Positions 24,454 to 33,614 of a stretch of DNA of 64,000 nucleotides are shown here, in pieces. The stretch spans positions 373,176 to 437,175 of the forward strand of contig PGXV01000006.1 in NCBI GenBank assembly GCA_002839315.1, read 5' to 3'. Within the stretch, counting starts at the first letter, position 1. Every line of letters begins with the position of its first letter. This stretch comes from Spirochaetae bacterium HGW-Spirochaetae-3 (lineage in GTDB: Bacteria > Spirochaetota > Spirochaetia > Treponematales > UBA12059). Made by a program: the position numbers and the translations under genes. The notes beneath the pieces were generated by a model. That model saw nothing but the letters and a program-made list of their open reading frames with translations. It did not search any database and was not told the origin of the DNA.

Positions 24454-25782
24454 GTGCCCTTCATCCCGAATACCGACGCGGATCGCGAGGCCATGCTCGC
24501 CGCGATAGGCGTCAAGTCCGTCGAGGAGCTGTTCTCCGACATACCGGCGGCGCACCGATTCCCGAAGCTCGGCCTGCCCGCGGGGCTGTCGGAGCTCGAG
24601 GCGCTACGCGAGATCGAGGCGCTGGCCGCGAAGAATTTGTCCGCGTCGAACAGCGCGTGGTTCCTCGGGGCCGGAGCGTATAACCACTTCATACCCGCCG
24701 CGGTACCCGCTCTCGCGTCACGGGGCGAATTCCTCTCGGCGTATACCCCGTATCAGCCGGAGGTATCGCAAGGTACGCTGCAGGCCATATTCGAATACCA
24801 GTCTATGGCCGCCGAGCTGTTCGGCGTCGACACCGTAAACGCGTCCCATTACGACGGCGCCACGGCCCTCGCCGAGGCGGTGCTCATGGCGCTCAACCAC
24901 GGCGGTTCCTCGCGGCCCCGCGTAATGCTACCCGCCGCCATGCATCCCGAGTACAAGGAAGTCCTGCGGACCTACCTCGCCGCGTTCTCCGTCGAGCTGG
25001 ACGAGTACGCGGACGAACCCGCGGCCGCCGCGAAGAGGGTCGACGCCCGAACCGCGTGCCTCGTGGCGTCGTATCCCGATTTCGAAGGCCGCGTGCACGA
25101 CCTCTCGGGCGTCGCCGATCCCGTCCACGCCGCCGGGGCCGTCCTCGTCGTCAACGCCGACCCGATCATGCTGGGGCTGCTCAGGAGCCCCGGGTCGATG
25201 GGCGCAGACATCGTGACCGCCGAGGGCCAGGCCCTGGGCAACGCGATGAACTACGGCGGCCCTTTCCTCGGCATGATGGGCGCGACTCAGAAGCTGGTAC
25301 GCAAGATGCCCGGCCGAATCGTCGGCCAGGCGGCCGACCACGACGGCAGGCGCGGTTTCGTGCTGACGCTGTCCGCGCGCGAGCAGCACATCCGTCGCGA
25401 GAAGGCCGTGTCAAACATCTGCTCCAACCAGGGGCTCGTGATGCTCCAGTCGACCATCTACCTCGAGGCCCTCGGCAAGAGCGGCCTCAGGGCCGTCGCC
25501 GAGCTGTGCTGGAACAAGGCGCACTACGCCGCCAAGGCGATCGCGGCTGTGCCCGGGTACGCGGTCGCGGGCGGGACCTTCTTCAAGGAATTCGTCGTCA
25601 AGACGCCGGTGCCGGCGAGCGAGATCGTCGACAGGCTGGAGCGCCGCGGCGTCGTCCCGGGGCTCGCGCTGTCGCGCTACTATCCTGCGAGGACCCACGA
25701 GCTGCTCGTCTGCGTTACCGAGATGAACACCAAGGCTCAGATCGAGCTCCTCGCCCAGTCGCTCAAGGAGGCTTCCGTATGA
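24454..25782 (+). CDS. gcvPA: Glycine dehydrogenase (decarboxylating) subunit 1
   Basis: A 442-residue N-terminal half of the split P protein, a PLP enzyme that decarboxylates glycine and loads the aminomethyl group on GcvH. Typical segments: 'FIPNTDADREAMLAAIGV', 'YTPYQPEVSQGTLQAIFEYQSM', 'SHYDGATALAEA' and 'YGGPFLGMMGA'. This subunit lacks the PLP lysine, which is on GcvPB, as in all split systems. The start is GTG, 4 bp after gcvH; the stop overlaps the gcvPB ATG (ATGA). Confidence 0.95.
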   Translation: MPFIPNTDADREAMLAAIGVKSVEELFSDIPAAHRFPKLGLPAGLSELEALREIEALAAKNLSASNSAWFLGAGAYNHFIPAAVPALASRGEFLSAYTPYQPEVSQGTLQAIFEYQSMAAELFGVDTVNASHYDGATALAEAVLMALNHGGSSRPRVMLPAAMHPEYKEVLRTYLAAFSVELDEYADEPAAAAKRVDARTACLVASYPDFEGRVHDLSGVADPVHAAGAVLVVNADPIMLGLLRSPGSMGADIVTAEGQALGNAMNYGGPFLGMMGATQKLVRKMPGRIVGQAADHDGRRGFVLTLSAREQHIRREKAVSNICSNQGLVMLQSTIYLEALGKSGLRAVAELCWNKAHYAAKAIAAVPGYAVAGGTFFKEFVVKTPVPASEIVDRLERRGVVPGLALSRYYPARTHELLVCVTEMNTKAQIELLAQSLKEASV

Positions 25783-27212
25783 ACCTGAGACCGGAACCCC
25801 TGGCCTTCGAGCTGTCGAGCCCGGGCAGGGTAGGCGTCGCGTTGCCGAAGTGCGACGTCCCCGCCAGTCCCGTGCCCGCCGGACTGCTCAGGCCCGAGCT
25901 GAGGCTCCCCGAGATGGACGAGCTGACCGTCGTCAGGCACTTTACCCGCCTGTCGCAGAAGAACTTCTCCATCGACACCGAGTTCTACCCTCTCGGCAGC
26001 TGCACGATGAAGTACAATCCCAAGGCCAACGAGGTCGCGGCGTCGCAGCCGGGCTGGAAGGGCGCCCACCCGCTGGTCGCCGACGAGCGTAACCAGGGCT
26101 CAATAGAGCTGATATGGCGCTTGCAGGAAAGCCTGAAGGCCATCGGCGGCTTCTCCGCGGTGAGCCTCCAGCCGGCCGCCGGCGCACACGGCGAGCTGTC
26201 GGGCGTCTTCATGATACGCGCGTACCACCTGGCCCGCGGCAACCCGGGCCGGGTCAAGATGCTTATACCGGACAGCGCCCACGGCACCAATCCGGCGTCG
26301 TGCACGATGGCCGGCCTGACCACGGTGACCATCCCGAGCGACGCCGACGGAGGGGTCGACCTGGATGCGCTGAGGGCGGCCTGCGACGAAACCGTAGCCG
26401 GCATCATGATAACCAACCCGAGCACGCTCGGCCTGTTCGAGCGCAATATCGAGAAGATCGCGAAGATGGTGCACGACGCCGGAGGCCTCGTGTACGGCGA
26501 CGGCGCCAACATGAACGCGCTGACAGGCGTGCTCCGGCCCGCCGACGTCGGCATCGACGTGATGCACTTCAACCTGCACAAGACCTTCTCGACGCCGCAC
26601 GGCGGCGGCGGCCCCGGCGTCGGCATGGTCGGCGCGGCCCCCGTACTCGCCGAGTACCTTCCCGGCCCTATCGCGACGCGGAAGGACGGAACGTACGCGA
26701 TGGCGATGCCGTCGAAGAGCATCGGCAGGATGAAGGCGTTCTACGGCAACTTCGGCGTCCTCGTGCGCGCGTACACGTATATCCGGATGCTCGGCGAGGA
26801 AGGCATGCGCCGCCTGGCGGAATCCGCGGTACTGAACGCGAACTACCTGAAGGCGAGGCTTGAGAAGGCGTATCCGATAAAGTATCCGCGCCGGTGCATG
26901 CACGAATTCGTCGCCATGGGCAACTTCGCCGAAGGCGTACATACCCTGGACATCGCCAAGCGCATGATAGATTACGGATACCATCCGCCGACAATCTATT
27001 TCCCGCTGATCGTGCCCGAGGCGCTTATGGTTGAGCCTACGGAAACGGAGAGCAAGGAGACGCTCGACGCCTTCGTCGACGTGATGCTCAAGATCGCCGA
27101 GGAGGCGAGGACGGATCCGGAGCTGCTACGAGGCGCGCCTCACGCGACGCCGGTCGGCCGCCTCGACGAGGTAGCCGCCGCGCGCTGCCCCGTGCTGTGC
27201 TACCGGGGCTGA
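25779..27212 (+). CDS. gcvPB: Glycine dehydrogenase (decarboxylating) subunit 2
   Basis: A 477-residue C-terminal half of the split P protein carrying the PLP lysine in 'HFNLHKTFSTPHGGGGPG'. Other family segments are 'YPLGSCTMKYNP', 'AAGAHGELSGVFMIR', 'DSAHGTNPASC' and 'NPSTLGLFE'. The ATG overlaps the gcvPA stop, so the subunits are made by coupled translation. A long open frame continues upstream in this phase through gcvPA, but it is a composition effect and has none of the family sequence. A perfect terminator follows 40 bp after the stop. Confidence 0.95.
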   Translation: MNLRPEPLAFELSSPGRVGVALPKCDVPASPVPAGLLRPELRLPEMDELTVVRHFTRLSQKNFSIDTEFYPLGSCTMKYNPKANEVAASQPGWKGAHPLVADERNQGSIELIWRLQESLKAIGGFSAVSLQPAAGAHGELSGVFMIRAYHLARGNPGRVKMLIPDSAHGTNPASCTMAGLTTVTIPSDADGGVDLDALRAACDETVAGIMITNPSTLGLFERNIEKIAKMVHDAGGLVYGDGANMNALTGVLRPADVGIDVMHFNLHKTFSTPHGGGGPGVGMVGAAPVLAEYLPGPIATRKDGTYAMAMPSKSIGRMKAFYGNFGVLVRAYTYIRMLGEEGMRRLAESAVLNANYLKARLEKAYPIKYPRRCMHEFVAMGNFAEGVHTLDIAKRMIDYGYHPPTIYFPLIVPEALMVEPTETESKETLDAFVDVMLKIAEEARTDPELLRGAPHATPVGRLDEVAAARCPVLCYRG

Positions 27213-27251
27213 AGCGCCAAGGGATATAGAGGCGGTCACTACTAATACGCG

Positions 27252-27285
27252 GCGGGGAAAGGGAGACCTTTCCCCGCTTTCTTTT
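27252..27285 (+). terminator. Terminator of the gcv operon
   Basis: A perfect 11-bp stem GCGGGGAAAGG/CCTTTCCCCGC (27252-27277) closed by a GAGA tetraloop, followed by TTTCTTTTC. Confidence 0.88.
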
Positions 27286-27324
27286 CTCTGACTCAAGCGC
27301 TAGACTCGAAAACCGAGGATGCCG

Positions 27325-29979
27325 ATGCCCATAACCTTCGCCTCCGCCGTATTATCGCGGGCTTCGCTGCTCGCCGCGGCCGTCTTCGCCTACTGCGCGT
27401 GGATGGCCTACTCCATGGACAGGGAGTCTCGGACAAACAGGTTAGCCGTCCTCTTTAACGCCGTGTTCGCCTTATGGGCCGGAGCGGCGTCGTTCTGGTA
27501 CGGTACATACAACAGGGAGACGGCGATGGCCCTGTACCGGTATTTCTCTTGGACTTGGTCGGTGTTCCCGCCGATAATCCTCCATTTCTCGCTGAGGGCT
27601 ACGGGTAGCACCGTAATGAGGAGCCGCGCGCGGATCCCGCTCCTGCTCTGCCTATACGCTCCGGCCGCGGCGCTTTGCTTCCTTACTCCCGTGTACGTTC
27701 TGGCCGACCCTGTGTACCGCGGCGGGTACTGGATGCTGGCGATCAATCGGAACGCCGCCTATTTCTTCTTCGTCGTCCATTATTTCATCATCGTCGTCGC
27801 CGCGATAACGCACGTATTCGTCGCCAGCGCCAAAACGGCCGATCGGCGCGCGTCCAGGCGTTACGCGATTCTGGGATGGTCGTATCTGTCGGCGGGCCTG
27901 CTCGGTTTCATTACCGATACGGTGTTCTTGAACATCGGCCTGGACTTCCCGAACATGGCCATCATATGGATCCAGATACTCTCGATCGGCATGATCGTCG
28001 CGATGCGGCGATACGGCTTCCTGTCGATACTGCCGGCGGGCGAGGCGCTGTCGGTCCTCGAGAGCATGGCCGAATTCGTTTTCTACCTCGATGACGCCGG
28101 TCGCGTGGTCTGGGCCAATCCGAGCGGCCTGGCCGCGCTCGGCGTCTCCTCGCTCGGGCAGGCGAGGCTCCTGCGTTCCAGCGACTTCCTGCCTCCGGAC
28201 ATCGCGGCGTCGATTGGCGACGCGGAGAAGGACGCGTACGATCCTCGTGGCGTCTCGTCGAGCCTCGGGCCGGACGCTATACCGGTCAACTTGTGGATAC
28301 ACGCGGTCAAGGACGCCGGAGCCGACGGCTTGGTGCTGACGGCGGTAGACCGTAGGCCCGAGGTCGCGAGCGCCCGTACGAAGCGTCGGCTAGCTGACGC
28401 CGGTACGCTCCTGGACGAGTTCATCGCCAGGTCTCTCGACGGTATCGTTCTGACCGACGCCGACGGGCGGGTCGTCAGATGGAACAATCCCATGGCCACG
28501 ATGACGGGTATGGTCGCCGAGGAAGCCATCGGGCGGCGGTACCAGGATCTATGGCCCGCGATCGAGTCCGCGAGCGGAGCCGGCCCGGGGTTCATGAGGA
28601 CGTCGATCGGGGCGATGCTGTCGGGACGAGAGCCGTCAAGGGCGCGAAGCATAAAGGAGTCCGAGACCCTGAGCCGAGACGGGACGAAGCGTATCGTGCA
28701 GTACGATTTCTTCCCTATCCCGCTGACCGACGGGACGATATTCGCGATCATCGCGCGAGACATCACCGACGAGAGGCGCCTGGCCGAGGAGAATATAGAG
28801 CGTATACGCAAGCTCGACCACGCGCAGAAGATGGAAGCCGTAGGCACCCTGTCCGGAGGCATCGCGCACGATTTCAACAATACGCTCGCCGGAATAATCG
28901 GCGCCGCGTCGCTCATCAGGCAGGGCATGGAATCCGAAGGGACGATGGACATGGGCGACATCTCACGGGAGCTTGACATGATAGAGCGCTCGTCAAAGCG
29001 GGCCGCGTCCTCGGTCAGGAGGCTGATGACCCTTACCCGTAAGCGGTCGCCTGAATCCGTCGTCTTCAGGCTCGACGAGGCGCTCGGGCGCGTGGTCGAA
29101 TTCGCCGAACGCTCCGTCGATCAGTCGGTGACCATCGAGACGCGCCCGGGATTGCCCGAGGCGTCGGTCCTGGGCGACGAGGGGCAGCTGGAACAGCTGC
29201 TACTCAACCTGATCATCAACGCCGAGCACGCGATGACGATCATGCGCCAGCCCGGGCAGAAACGAGGCGGCGTCATACGCATCGCCGTATACGCCTTCCG
29301 GCCCGACGCCGCGTTCCTGCAGGCCAATCCCGACGTCATCGACGCCGACTACTGGGCAGTCTCCGTACGCGACGAAGGCGTAGGCGTGCCTCGGCATATC
29401 CAGAACCGCATCTTCGATCCGTTCTATACCACAAAGCCGACAGATTCCTCGAGCGGCCTCGGCCTCGCGATGGTGCACGCTATAGCGCATCAGCACGGGG
29501 GGTTCGTCGACCTCGTGTCAGAACCGGGGGCCGGCGCCGAATTCCTCGTGTACCTGCCTGTAGCCTCGGCCGTCTCGCCGTCGGATCGCCCGACAACGCG
29601 TATCGGCAGGGGATCCGGACTCGTTCTCGTGGCCGACGACGACGACATCCCCCGCGAGACAGCCGTGGCGTTGCTCGAGGCGATGGGGTATGCCGTCGTC
29701 GTCGCCTCGGGAGGCAGGGAGGCGCTAGAGCGCTTCTCCGAACGGCCCGACGAGTGGAAGGCCGTCGTGCTAGACCTGCGAATGGGCGACTCTAACGGCG
29801 ATGCCGCCGCCCGCGAGATGCGCGCATCGAGGCCCGATCTACCGATCGTGCTCGCCAGCGGGCTCCATGACGAGGTCGCCGTTGATTCGTATGGATTCGG
29901 CGCGCATTGCGAGATGCTCTATAAGCCGTACACTATCAACGACCTGGGACGGGCGCTTGAAAAGGCCCTCGGGCCCTAG
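27325..29979 (+). CDS. Hybrid sensor histidine kinase with N-terminal 7TM region, PAS domains and receiver
   Basis: A 884-residue membrane kinase. Residues ~1-230 form seven hydrophobic helices of the histidine-kinase N-terminal 7TM type ('[14 protein letters not shown]' is characteristic). Two PAS-like domains follow (about 245-345 and 365-490), then HisKA with the phospho-acceptor His515 in '[13 protein letters not shown]', an HATPase_c domain ('[10 protein letters not shown]', 'VRDEGVGVP', '[12 protein letters not shown]') and a C-terminal receiver with Asp817 in '[12 protein letters not shown]'. All catalytic boxes are intact. The input and the output partner are unknown; no separate response regulator is adjacent. 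The second ATG is preferred because GAGG lies 6 nt before it; ATG 27319 is the alternative. Confidence 0.92.
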   Translation: MPITFASAVLSRASLLAAAVFAYCAWMAYSMDRESRTNRLAVLFNAVFALWAGAASFWYGTYNRETAMALYRYFSWTWSVFPPIILHFSLRATGSTVMRSRARIPLLLCLYAPAAALCFLTPVYVLADPVYRGGYWMLAINRNAAYFFFVVHYFIIVVAAITHVFVASAKTADRRASRRYAILGWSYLSAGLLGFITDTVFLNIGLDFPNMAIIWIQILSIGMIVAMRRYGFLSILPAGEALSVLESMAEFVFYLDDAGRVVWANPSGLAALGVSSLGQARLLRSSDFLPPDIAASIGDAEKDAYDPRGVSSSLGPDAIPVNLWIHAVKDAGADGLVLTAVDRRPEVASARTKRRLADAGTLLDEFIARSLDGIVLTDADGRVVRWNNPMATMTGMVAEEAIGRRYQDLWPAIESASGAGPGFMRTSIGAMLSGREPSRARSIKESETLSRDGTKRIVQYDFFPIPLTDGTIFAIIARDITDERRLAEENIERIRKLDHAQKMEAVGTLSGGIAHDFNNTLAGIIGAASLIRQGMESEGTMDMGDISRELDMIERSSKRAASSVRRLMTLTRKRSPESVVFRLDEALGRVVEFAERSVDQSVTIETRPGLPEASVLGDEGQLEQLLLNLIINAEHAMTIMRQPGQKRGGVIRIAVYAFRPDAAFLQANPDVIDADYWAVSVRDEGVGVPRHIQNRIFDPFYTTKPTDSSSGLGLAMVHAIAHQHGGFVDLVSEPGAGAEFLVYLPVASAVSPSDRPTTRIGRGSGLVLVADDDDIPRETAVALLEAMGYAVVVASGGREALERFSERPDEWKAVVLDLRMGDSNGDAAAREMRASRPDLPIVLASGLHDEVAVDSYGFGAHCEMLYKPYTINDLGRALEKALGP

Positions 29980-30001
29980 CGATGCCGAGATCCGCTTTTT
30001 C

Positions 30002-30010
30002 TGGTACTAT
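30002..30010 (+). promoter_or_regulatory. Extended -10 promoter for recQ directly before the start codon
   Basis: TGG followed by TACTAT (30005-30010), an extended -10, ends 7 nt before the recQ ATG (30018). No SD and no clear -35; the mRNA would be leaderless or nearly so. Confidence 0.4.
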
Positions 30011-30017
30011 CCGTGCC

Positions 30018-31874
30018 ATGTCCAACGAAAGTCCCGAACAGGTTCTCAAGTCGGTTTTCGGCTACGATTCGTTCCGGCCATTCCAGCGGGAGATCATAGG
30101 CGCGGCGCTATCCGGTCGGGATAGCCTCGCGGTTCTCCCGACCGGAGGCGGCAAGTCGCTGTGCTATCAGATACCCGCCCTGATGATGCGCGGCACCACG
30201 CTCGTCGTATCGCCCCTCATAGCGCTGATGCGAGACCAGGTGTCCGCGCTCCGGGCCGCGGGCGTAGACGCCGCCTTCATCAACAGCTCGCTGGAGCCCG
30301 AGGAGCGGAGGGCCATAGAGTCGCGCGTCAGGTCCGGGGAGGTCAGGCTCGTCTACGCCGCCCCCGAGTCCCTATCCGGGGATCGGTTGCTTTCCCTTAT
30401 CGACGCCGTGCCGCCCGCCCTCATCGTCGTCGACGAGGCGCACTGCGTGTCGGAATGGGGACACGATTTCAGGCCGGAGTACCGGACCCTCGGCGCCCTC
30501 CGCGACCGGTATCCCGAGGCGACCTGGCTCGCGACCACCGCTACCGCGACCGAGCGCGTGCGCGTCGATATAGCGCGCTGCCTGGGCCTGCGCGATCCGG
30601 CCGTCTTCCTCGGCGGCTTCGACCGGCCCAACCTGGGCATCTCGGTGGAGCGTAAGCTCGAGCTGAGGCGGCGCGTCGTACGCTTCGCGCTCGCGCGGCC
30701 GGATCGCTCGGGCATCGTATACTGCGGATCGAGGCGCAAGACGGAAGACCTGGCGGAGGCCCTCCGAGCCGCGGGCGTCAAGGCGGGCGCCTACCACGCC
30801 GGACTGCCGTCGGAAGAACGGTCCCGCGTGCAGGAGGCCTTCGTGCGCGACGACCTCCTCGTCGTCGTGGCGACGGTCGCGTTCGGCATGGGCATAGACA
30901 AGCCCGACGTCAGGTACGTCATCCACGCCGACCTGCCCAAGAGCGTCGAGAATTACTACCAGGAAATTGGCCGCGCCGGCCGGGACGGGCTCCCCGCCGA
31001 ATGCGTGCTGTTCTACGGCGCCGGAGACGTTACGGCCGCTTCCAGGCTCTTCGACGACCTGCCCGAGGAGCAGCGGCGCGCCGCCCTCCTAAGGCTGGAC
31101 GCGATGCGCGATTACGCGGAGAGCGACCGGTGCAGGCGAGCCGTGATCCTCGACCATTTCGGAGAGGCCCATGGGAACGAATCCTGCGGCGCCTGCGACA
31201 ATTGCCTGTCTGGCCCGCGCGAGACGGTAGACCTGTCCATCGCCGCGCAGAAATTCCTGTCATGCGTCAAGCGGACGGGCGAGCGCTTCGGCGCGGCCCA
31301 CGTCGTCGACGTGCTCCTCGGCGACGAGACCGAGAAGGTGACGCGATTCGGCCACGCCTCGCTGTCGACCTTCGGTATCGGTACCGAGCTAGGCCGCCAG
31401 GGCTGGCTCGCGTTGTCGAGGCGGCTCGTGTCGACCGGCCATCTGGTCCGCGATCCCGAGCGTTCCACGCTGGCGCTCGGCGCGCCTGCCTACGCGATGT
31501 TCAGGGACAAGAGCCCGTATCCCGTGCCCGTCGACATCCTCGGCGCGTCTGCGGGCGGGGCGATCCCGGGCGTCGACCGGGCCTTCGACTCCAAGCGATC
31601 GAAACGGAAGCGGGGCGGGGAGCGCGTCTTCGTACGCTCGAGCGACGACGGCGACGGAGCCGCAGAGGAGCTGTTCATGGCGTTGAGGGCGCTACGGAAG
31701 CGGCTGGCCGACGAGGCCGGCGTTCCGCCCTACGTCGTATTCCCCGACCGCACGCTCAAGGAGATGGCTATCTCGAAGCCAGGCTCGGAGGAGGCGCTCG
31801 CCACCGTCTACGGAGTCGGCCGCGCGAAGCTCGAGCGCTACGGTAGCGCATTTCTCGAATTGCTGAAGTCATGA
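30018..31874 (+). CDS. recQ: ATP-dependent DNA helicase RecQ
   Basis: A 618-residue 3'-5' DNA helicase acting in recombinational repair. Helicase motifs in order: '[14 protein letters not shown]' (Q/motif 0), '[16 protein letters not shown]' (Walker A), '[19 protein letters not shown]' (DEAH plus the RecQ aromatic loop), 'ATTATAT', '[12 protein letters not shown]' (motif VI). The RecQ-Ct zinc cysteines are in '[12 protein letters not shown]'...'CGACDNCL'. A winged-helix region and a C-terminal HRDC domain ('[20 protein letters not shown]'...'[14 protein letters not shown]'-type) complete the protein. The ATG at 30018 starts just before the family N-terminus. Its stop overlaps the next gene (ATGA). 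Confidence 0.95.
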   Translation: MSNESPEQVLKSVFGYDSFRPFQREIIGAALSGRDSLAVLPTGGGKSLCYQIPALMMRGTTLVVSPLIALMRDQVSALRAAGVDAAFINSSLEPEERRAIESRVRSGEVRLVYAAPESLSGDRLLSLIDAVPPALIVVDEAHCVSEWGHDFRPEYRTLGALRDRYPEATWLATTATATERVRVDIARCLGLRDPAVFLGGFDRPNLGISVERKLELRRRVVRFALARPDRSGIVYCGSRRKTEDLAEALRAAGVKAGAYHAGLPSEERSRVQEAFVRDDLLVVVATVAFGMGIDKPDVRYVIHADLPKSVENYYQEIGRAGRDGLPAECVLFYGAGDVTAASRLFDDLPEEQRRAALLRLDAMRDYAESDRCRRAVILDHFGEAHGNESCGACDNCLSGPRETVDLSIAAQKFLSCVKRTGERFGAAHVVDVLLGDETEKVTRFGHASLSTFGIGTELGRQGWLALSRRLVSTGHLVRDPERSTLALGAPAYAMFRDKSPYPVPVDILGASAGGAIPGVDRAFDSKRSKRKRGGERVFVRSSDDGDGAAEELFMALRALRKRLADEAGVPPYVVFPDRTLKEMAISKPGSEEALATVYGVGRAKLERYGSAFLELLKS

Positions 31875-32839
31875 GAAAAGCAGGCGCCGGGCTTCTGGCG
31901 GCGGCGATCGCCGTCCTGCTGATAAGCTCCTGCGCGAGCGTCGAGCCTCGGTCGCCGGGCGGGACGCGCAGACTGTCGAGCTACTCGCCGGCCCTCGAGG
32001 GCGACCCCGCGGACGCTCCCGTCACCATACTGGATTCCGGCCGGCCGGGAGGAACCCTGCTCGTCGTCGGCGGTACGCACGCCAACGAGATAGCCGGCAT
32101 TGCGGCGGCGACGATGATAGCCGAGCTGGCCGTCCCCGAGAAAGGGCGTATCATCGTCATCCCCTACCTCAATAGCTCGGGGCTCGACTACGCCGACGCT
32201 ACCTACTCCCGGCCTTCCCGCCGGCGATTGCGACTGGACGCGGCGTCGGGGACGCGCTACCTCCGTTACGGTTCCAGGTTCGTCCGCCCCGAGGGCCGGG
32301 GACTGCCGCCGGGCGACATAAACCGCGCGTATCCCGGGCTGGAGGACGGCGCCCTCGCGCAACGGGTCGCCGCGGCCGTCATGGCGCTGCTCGACTTGGA
32401 ACGCGTCGACGTGGCCATAGACCTGCATGAGGCCGGGCCCGACTCGAGGCTGGGCTGGACTATCGTGGCTAATCCGAAAGACGTCGGGATCGCGGCTCTC
32501 GCCGTTCTCGGCCTGGAGGACGAGGGCATCGATATGGGGCTCGAGCAATCTTCCGAGGCGTCACGCGGTATGTCCCATCGCGAATGGGGCGACCGTAGCG
32601 CCGCCGCGGCCTTCATGGTCGAGACGATCAACCCGGCTCAGGCCTACGCAGGAGACGCGGCGGTCGATCAGCTACGGCATCGGGACTACCCCCTATGGGC
32701 GCGCGTCGCGGTCCATCTGGAAGCCGTACGCGCCATCGTCGACGCATATAACGCCGCCTATCCCGAGCGCGGGATTCTGTATGACGGGCTGCCGGGCTAC
32801 GGCGATCTAGAGTCGCGCGGCCTGGAGCAGTTCTTCTGA
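31871..32839 (+). CDS. Lipoprotein of the succinylglutamate desuccinylase/aspartoacylase (M14-like) family
   Basis: A 322-residue predicted lipoprotein: hydrophobic signal followed by the lipobox 'LISSC' (Cys near residue 21). The mature part has the zinc carboxypeptidase-like fold of AstE/AspA proteins, with ligands in '[12 protein letters not shown]' (H-x2-E) and '[12 protein letters not shown]' (His plus a Glu), and 'GDINRAYPG' with the substrate-binding Asn-Arg. It would cut an amide or peptide outside the cytoplasmic membrane; the substrate is unknown. Coupled to recQ by a 4-bp overlap, although the functions look unrelated. Confidence 0.82.
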   Translation: MRKAGAGLLAAAIAVLLISSCASVEPRSPGGTRRLSSYSPALEGDPADAPVTILDSGRPGGTLLVVGGTHANEIAGIAAATMIAELAVPEKGRIIVIPYLNSSGLDYADATYSRPSRRRLRLDAASGTRYLRYGSRFVRPEGRGLPPGDINRAYPGLEDGALAQRVAAAVMALLDLERVDVAIDLHEAGPDSRLGWTIVANPKDVGIAALAVLGLEDEGIDMGLEQSSEASRGMSHREWGDRSAAAAFMVETINPAQAYAGDAAVDQLRHRDYPLWARVAVHLEAVRAIVDAYNAAYPERGILYDGLPGYGDLESRGLEQFF

Positions 32840-32947
32840 CGGAGCGCTCTCCTACGCCGCGACGTCGAACTGGACGTAATCTCCGAACGTCCGCTATCAT
32901 CGATGGAGTCGCGGTGCCGAGCGCCCGAGAGCGACGAGGAGGTCTCT

Positions 32948-33574
32948 ATGATGTATCAACGAAGCATAACCGTCGGAGCGTCGGAGGACCGGCTGTCGCG
33001 CCTCATCGCGGAGCGCATGGAACCCGGCGCCGACAAGGAGCGCATCGACGCGCGCATCTGGGACCTGTTCGGCGAGGAATGGGCCATAGTCTTCACAGAC
33101 TTGGCCGGGTTCTCGCGCAAGGTCGAGGCGTTCGGGATCATTCATTTCCTGCAGACCATCTTCGAGAGCGAGCGCATGCTCGTGCCTATCATAGACGAGC
33201 ACGACGGCATACTGCTCAAGCTCGAGGGCGATTCCATGTTGATCATCTTCAGGAATCCGCTCAAGGCCCTCAAGGCGGTCGCCGGCATGCAGGCCGCCTG
33301 CGCGGAGTACAACGCCGACAGGGCGGACGAGGACAAGGTCCTCCTGTGCGCCGGGGTCGGTTACGGGCGAGTGCTGCGTATAGGCGACGCTGACGTCTTC
33401 GGCAGGGAAGTCAACTCCGCCAGCAAGCTAGGCGAGGACACGGCGGGCGCGGGCGAGGTACTAGTCACCCAGGGCGTCGTAGACGCGGTCCCGGCCGGAT
33501 CTGGCCTGCGGTTCTCGCGGCTGGAGAACCCACCGGCCGCCGTCGGCGCCGCGTATCGCTTCGAATACCGCTAG
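32948..33574 (+). CDS. Soluble class III adenylate/guanylate cyclase
   Basis: A 208-residue protein that is almost only a cyclase homology domain. The metal-binding Asp is in 'VFTDLAGFSRKVEAFG', the loop 'LLKLEGDSML' carries the purine-contacting Lys and the second metal Asp, and 'DVFGREVNSASKLGED' carries the Asp and Asn of the active site. The usual transition-state Arg (N-x-A-x-R) is Lys here, a variant that I believe occurs in a subgroup of bacterial cyclases. cAMP is more likely than cGMP but not certain. No sensor domain is attached; about 40 N-terminal residues could regulate. The ATG at 32948 follows GAGGAGG at 6 nt. Confidence 0.83.
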   Translation: MMYQRSITVGASEDRLSRLIAERMEPGADKERIDARIWDLFGEEWAIVFTDLAGFSRKVEAFGIIHFLQTIFESERMLVPIIDEHDGILLKLEGDSMLIIFRNPLKALKAVAGMQAACAEYNADRADEDKVLLCAGVGYGRVLRIGDADVFGREVNSASKLGEDTAGAGEVLVTQGVVDAVPAGSGLRFSRLENPPAAVGAAYRFEYR

Positions 33575-33575
33575 G

Positions 33576-33614
33576 CGTCCACGCCTATGCGTGGTCGTCC
33601 ACGCCTATGCGTGG
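33576..33614. repeat. Tandem 19-bp palindromic repeat between convergent genes
   Basis: CGTCCACGCCTATGCGTGG occurs twice with a period of 20 bp (33576-33594, 33596-33614). Each copy is a hairpin CCACGC-CTAT-GCGTGG. The right copy lies in the last codons of lpdA; the left copy is in the 30-bp gap after the cyclase stop. The hairpins may end both transcripts, although no T-run follows. Confidence 0.6.

Noticed and set aside
25056-25778. Open frame continuing upstream of gcvPB through gcvPA, suggesting a larger fusion protein
   Set aside because: It is Arg/Pro/Gly-rich and in the wrong phase of gcvPA; gcvPB has a clear ATG overlapping the gcvPA stop and full family length from there.
33576-33614. 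CRISPR array
   Set aside because: Only two copies with a 1-bp spacer; it is a local palindrome duplication.
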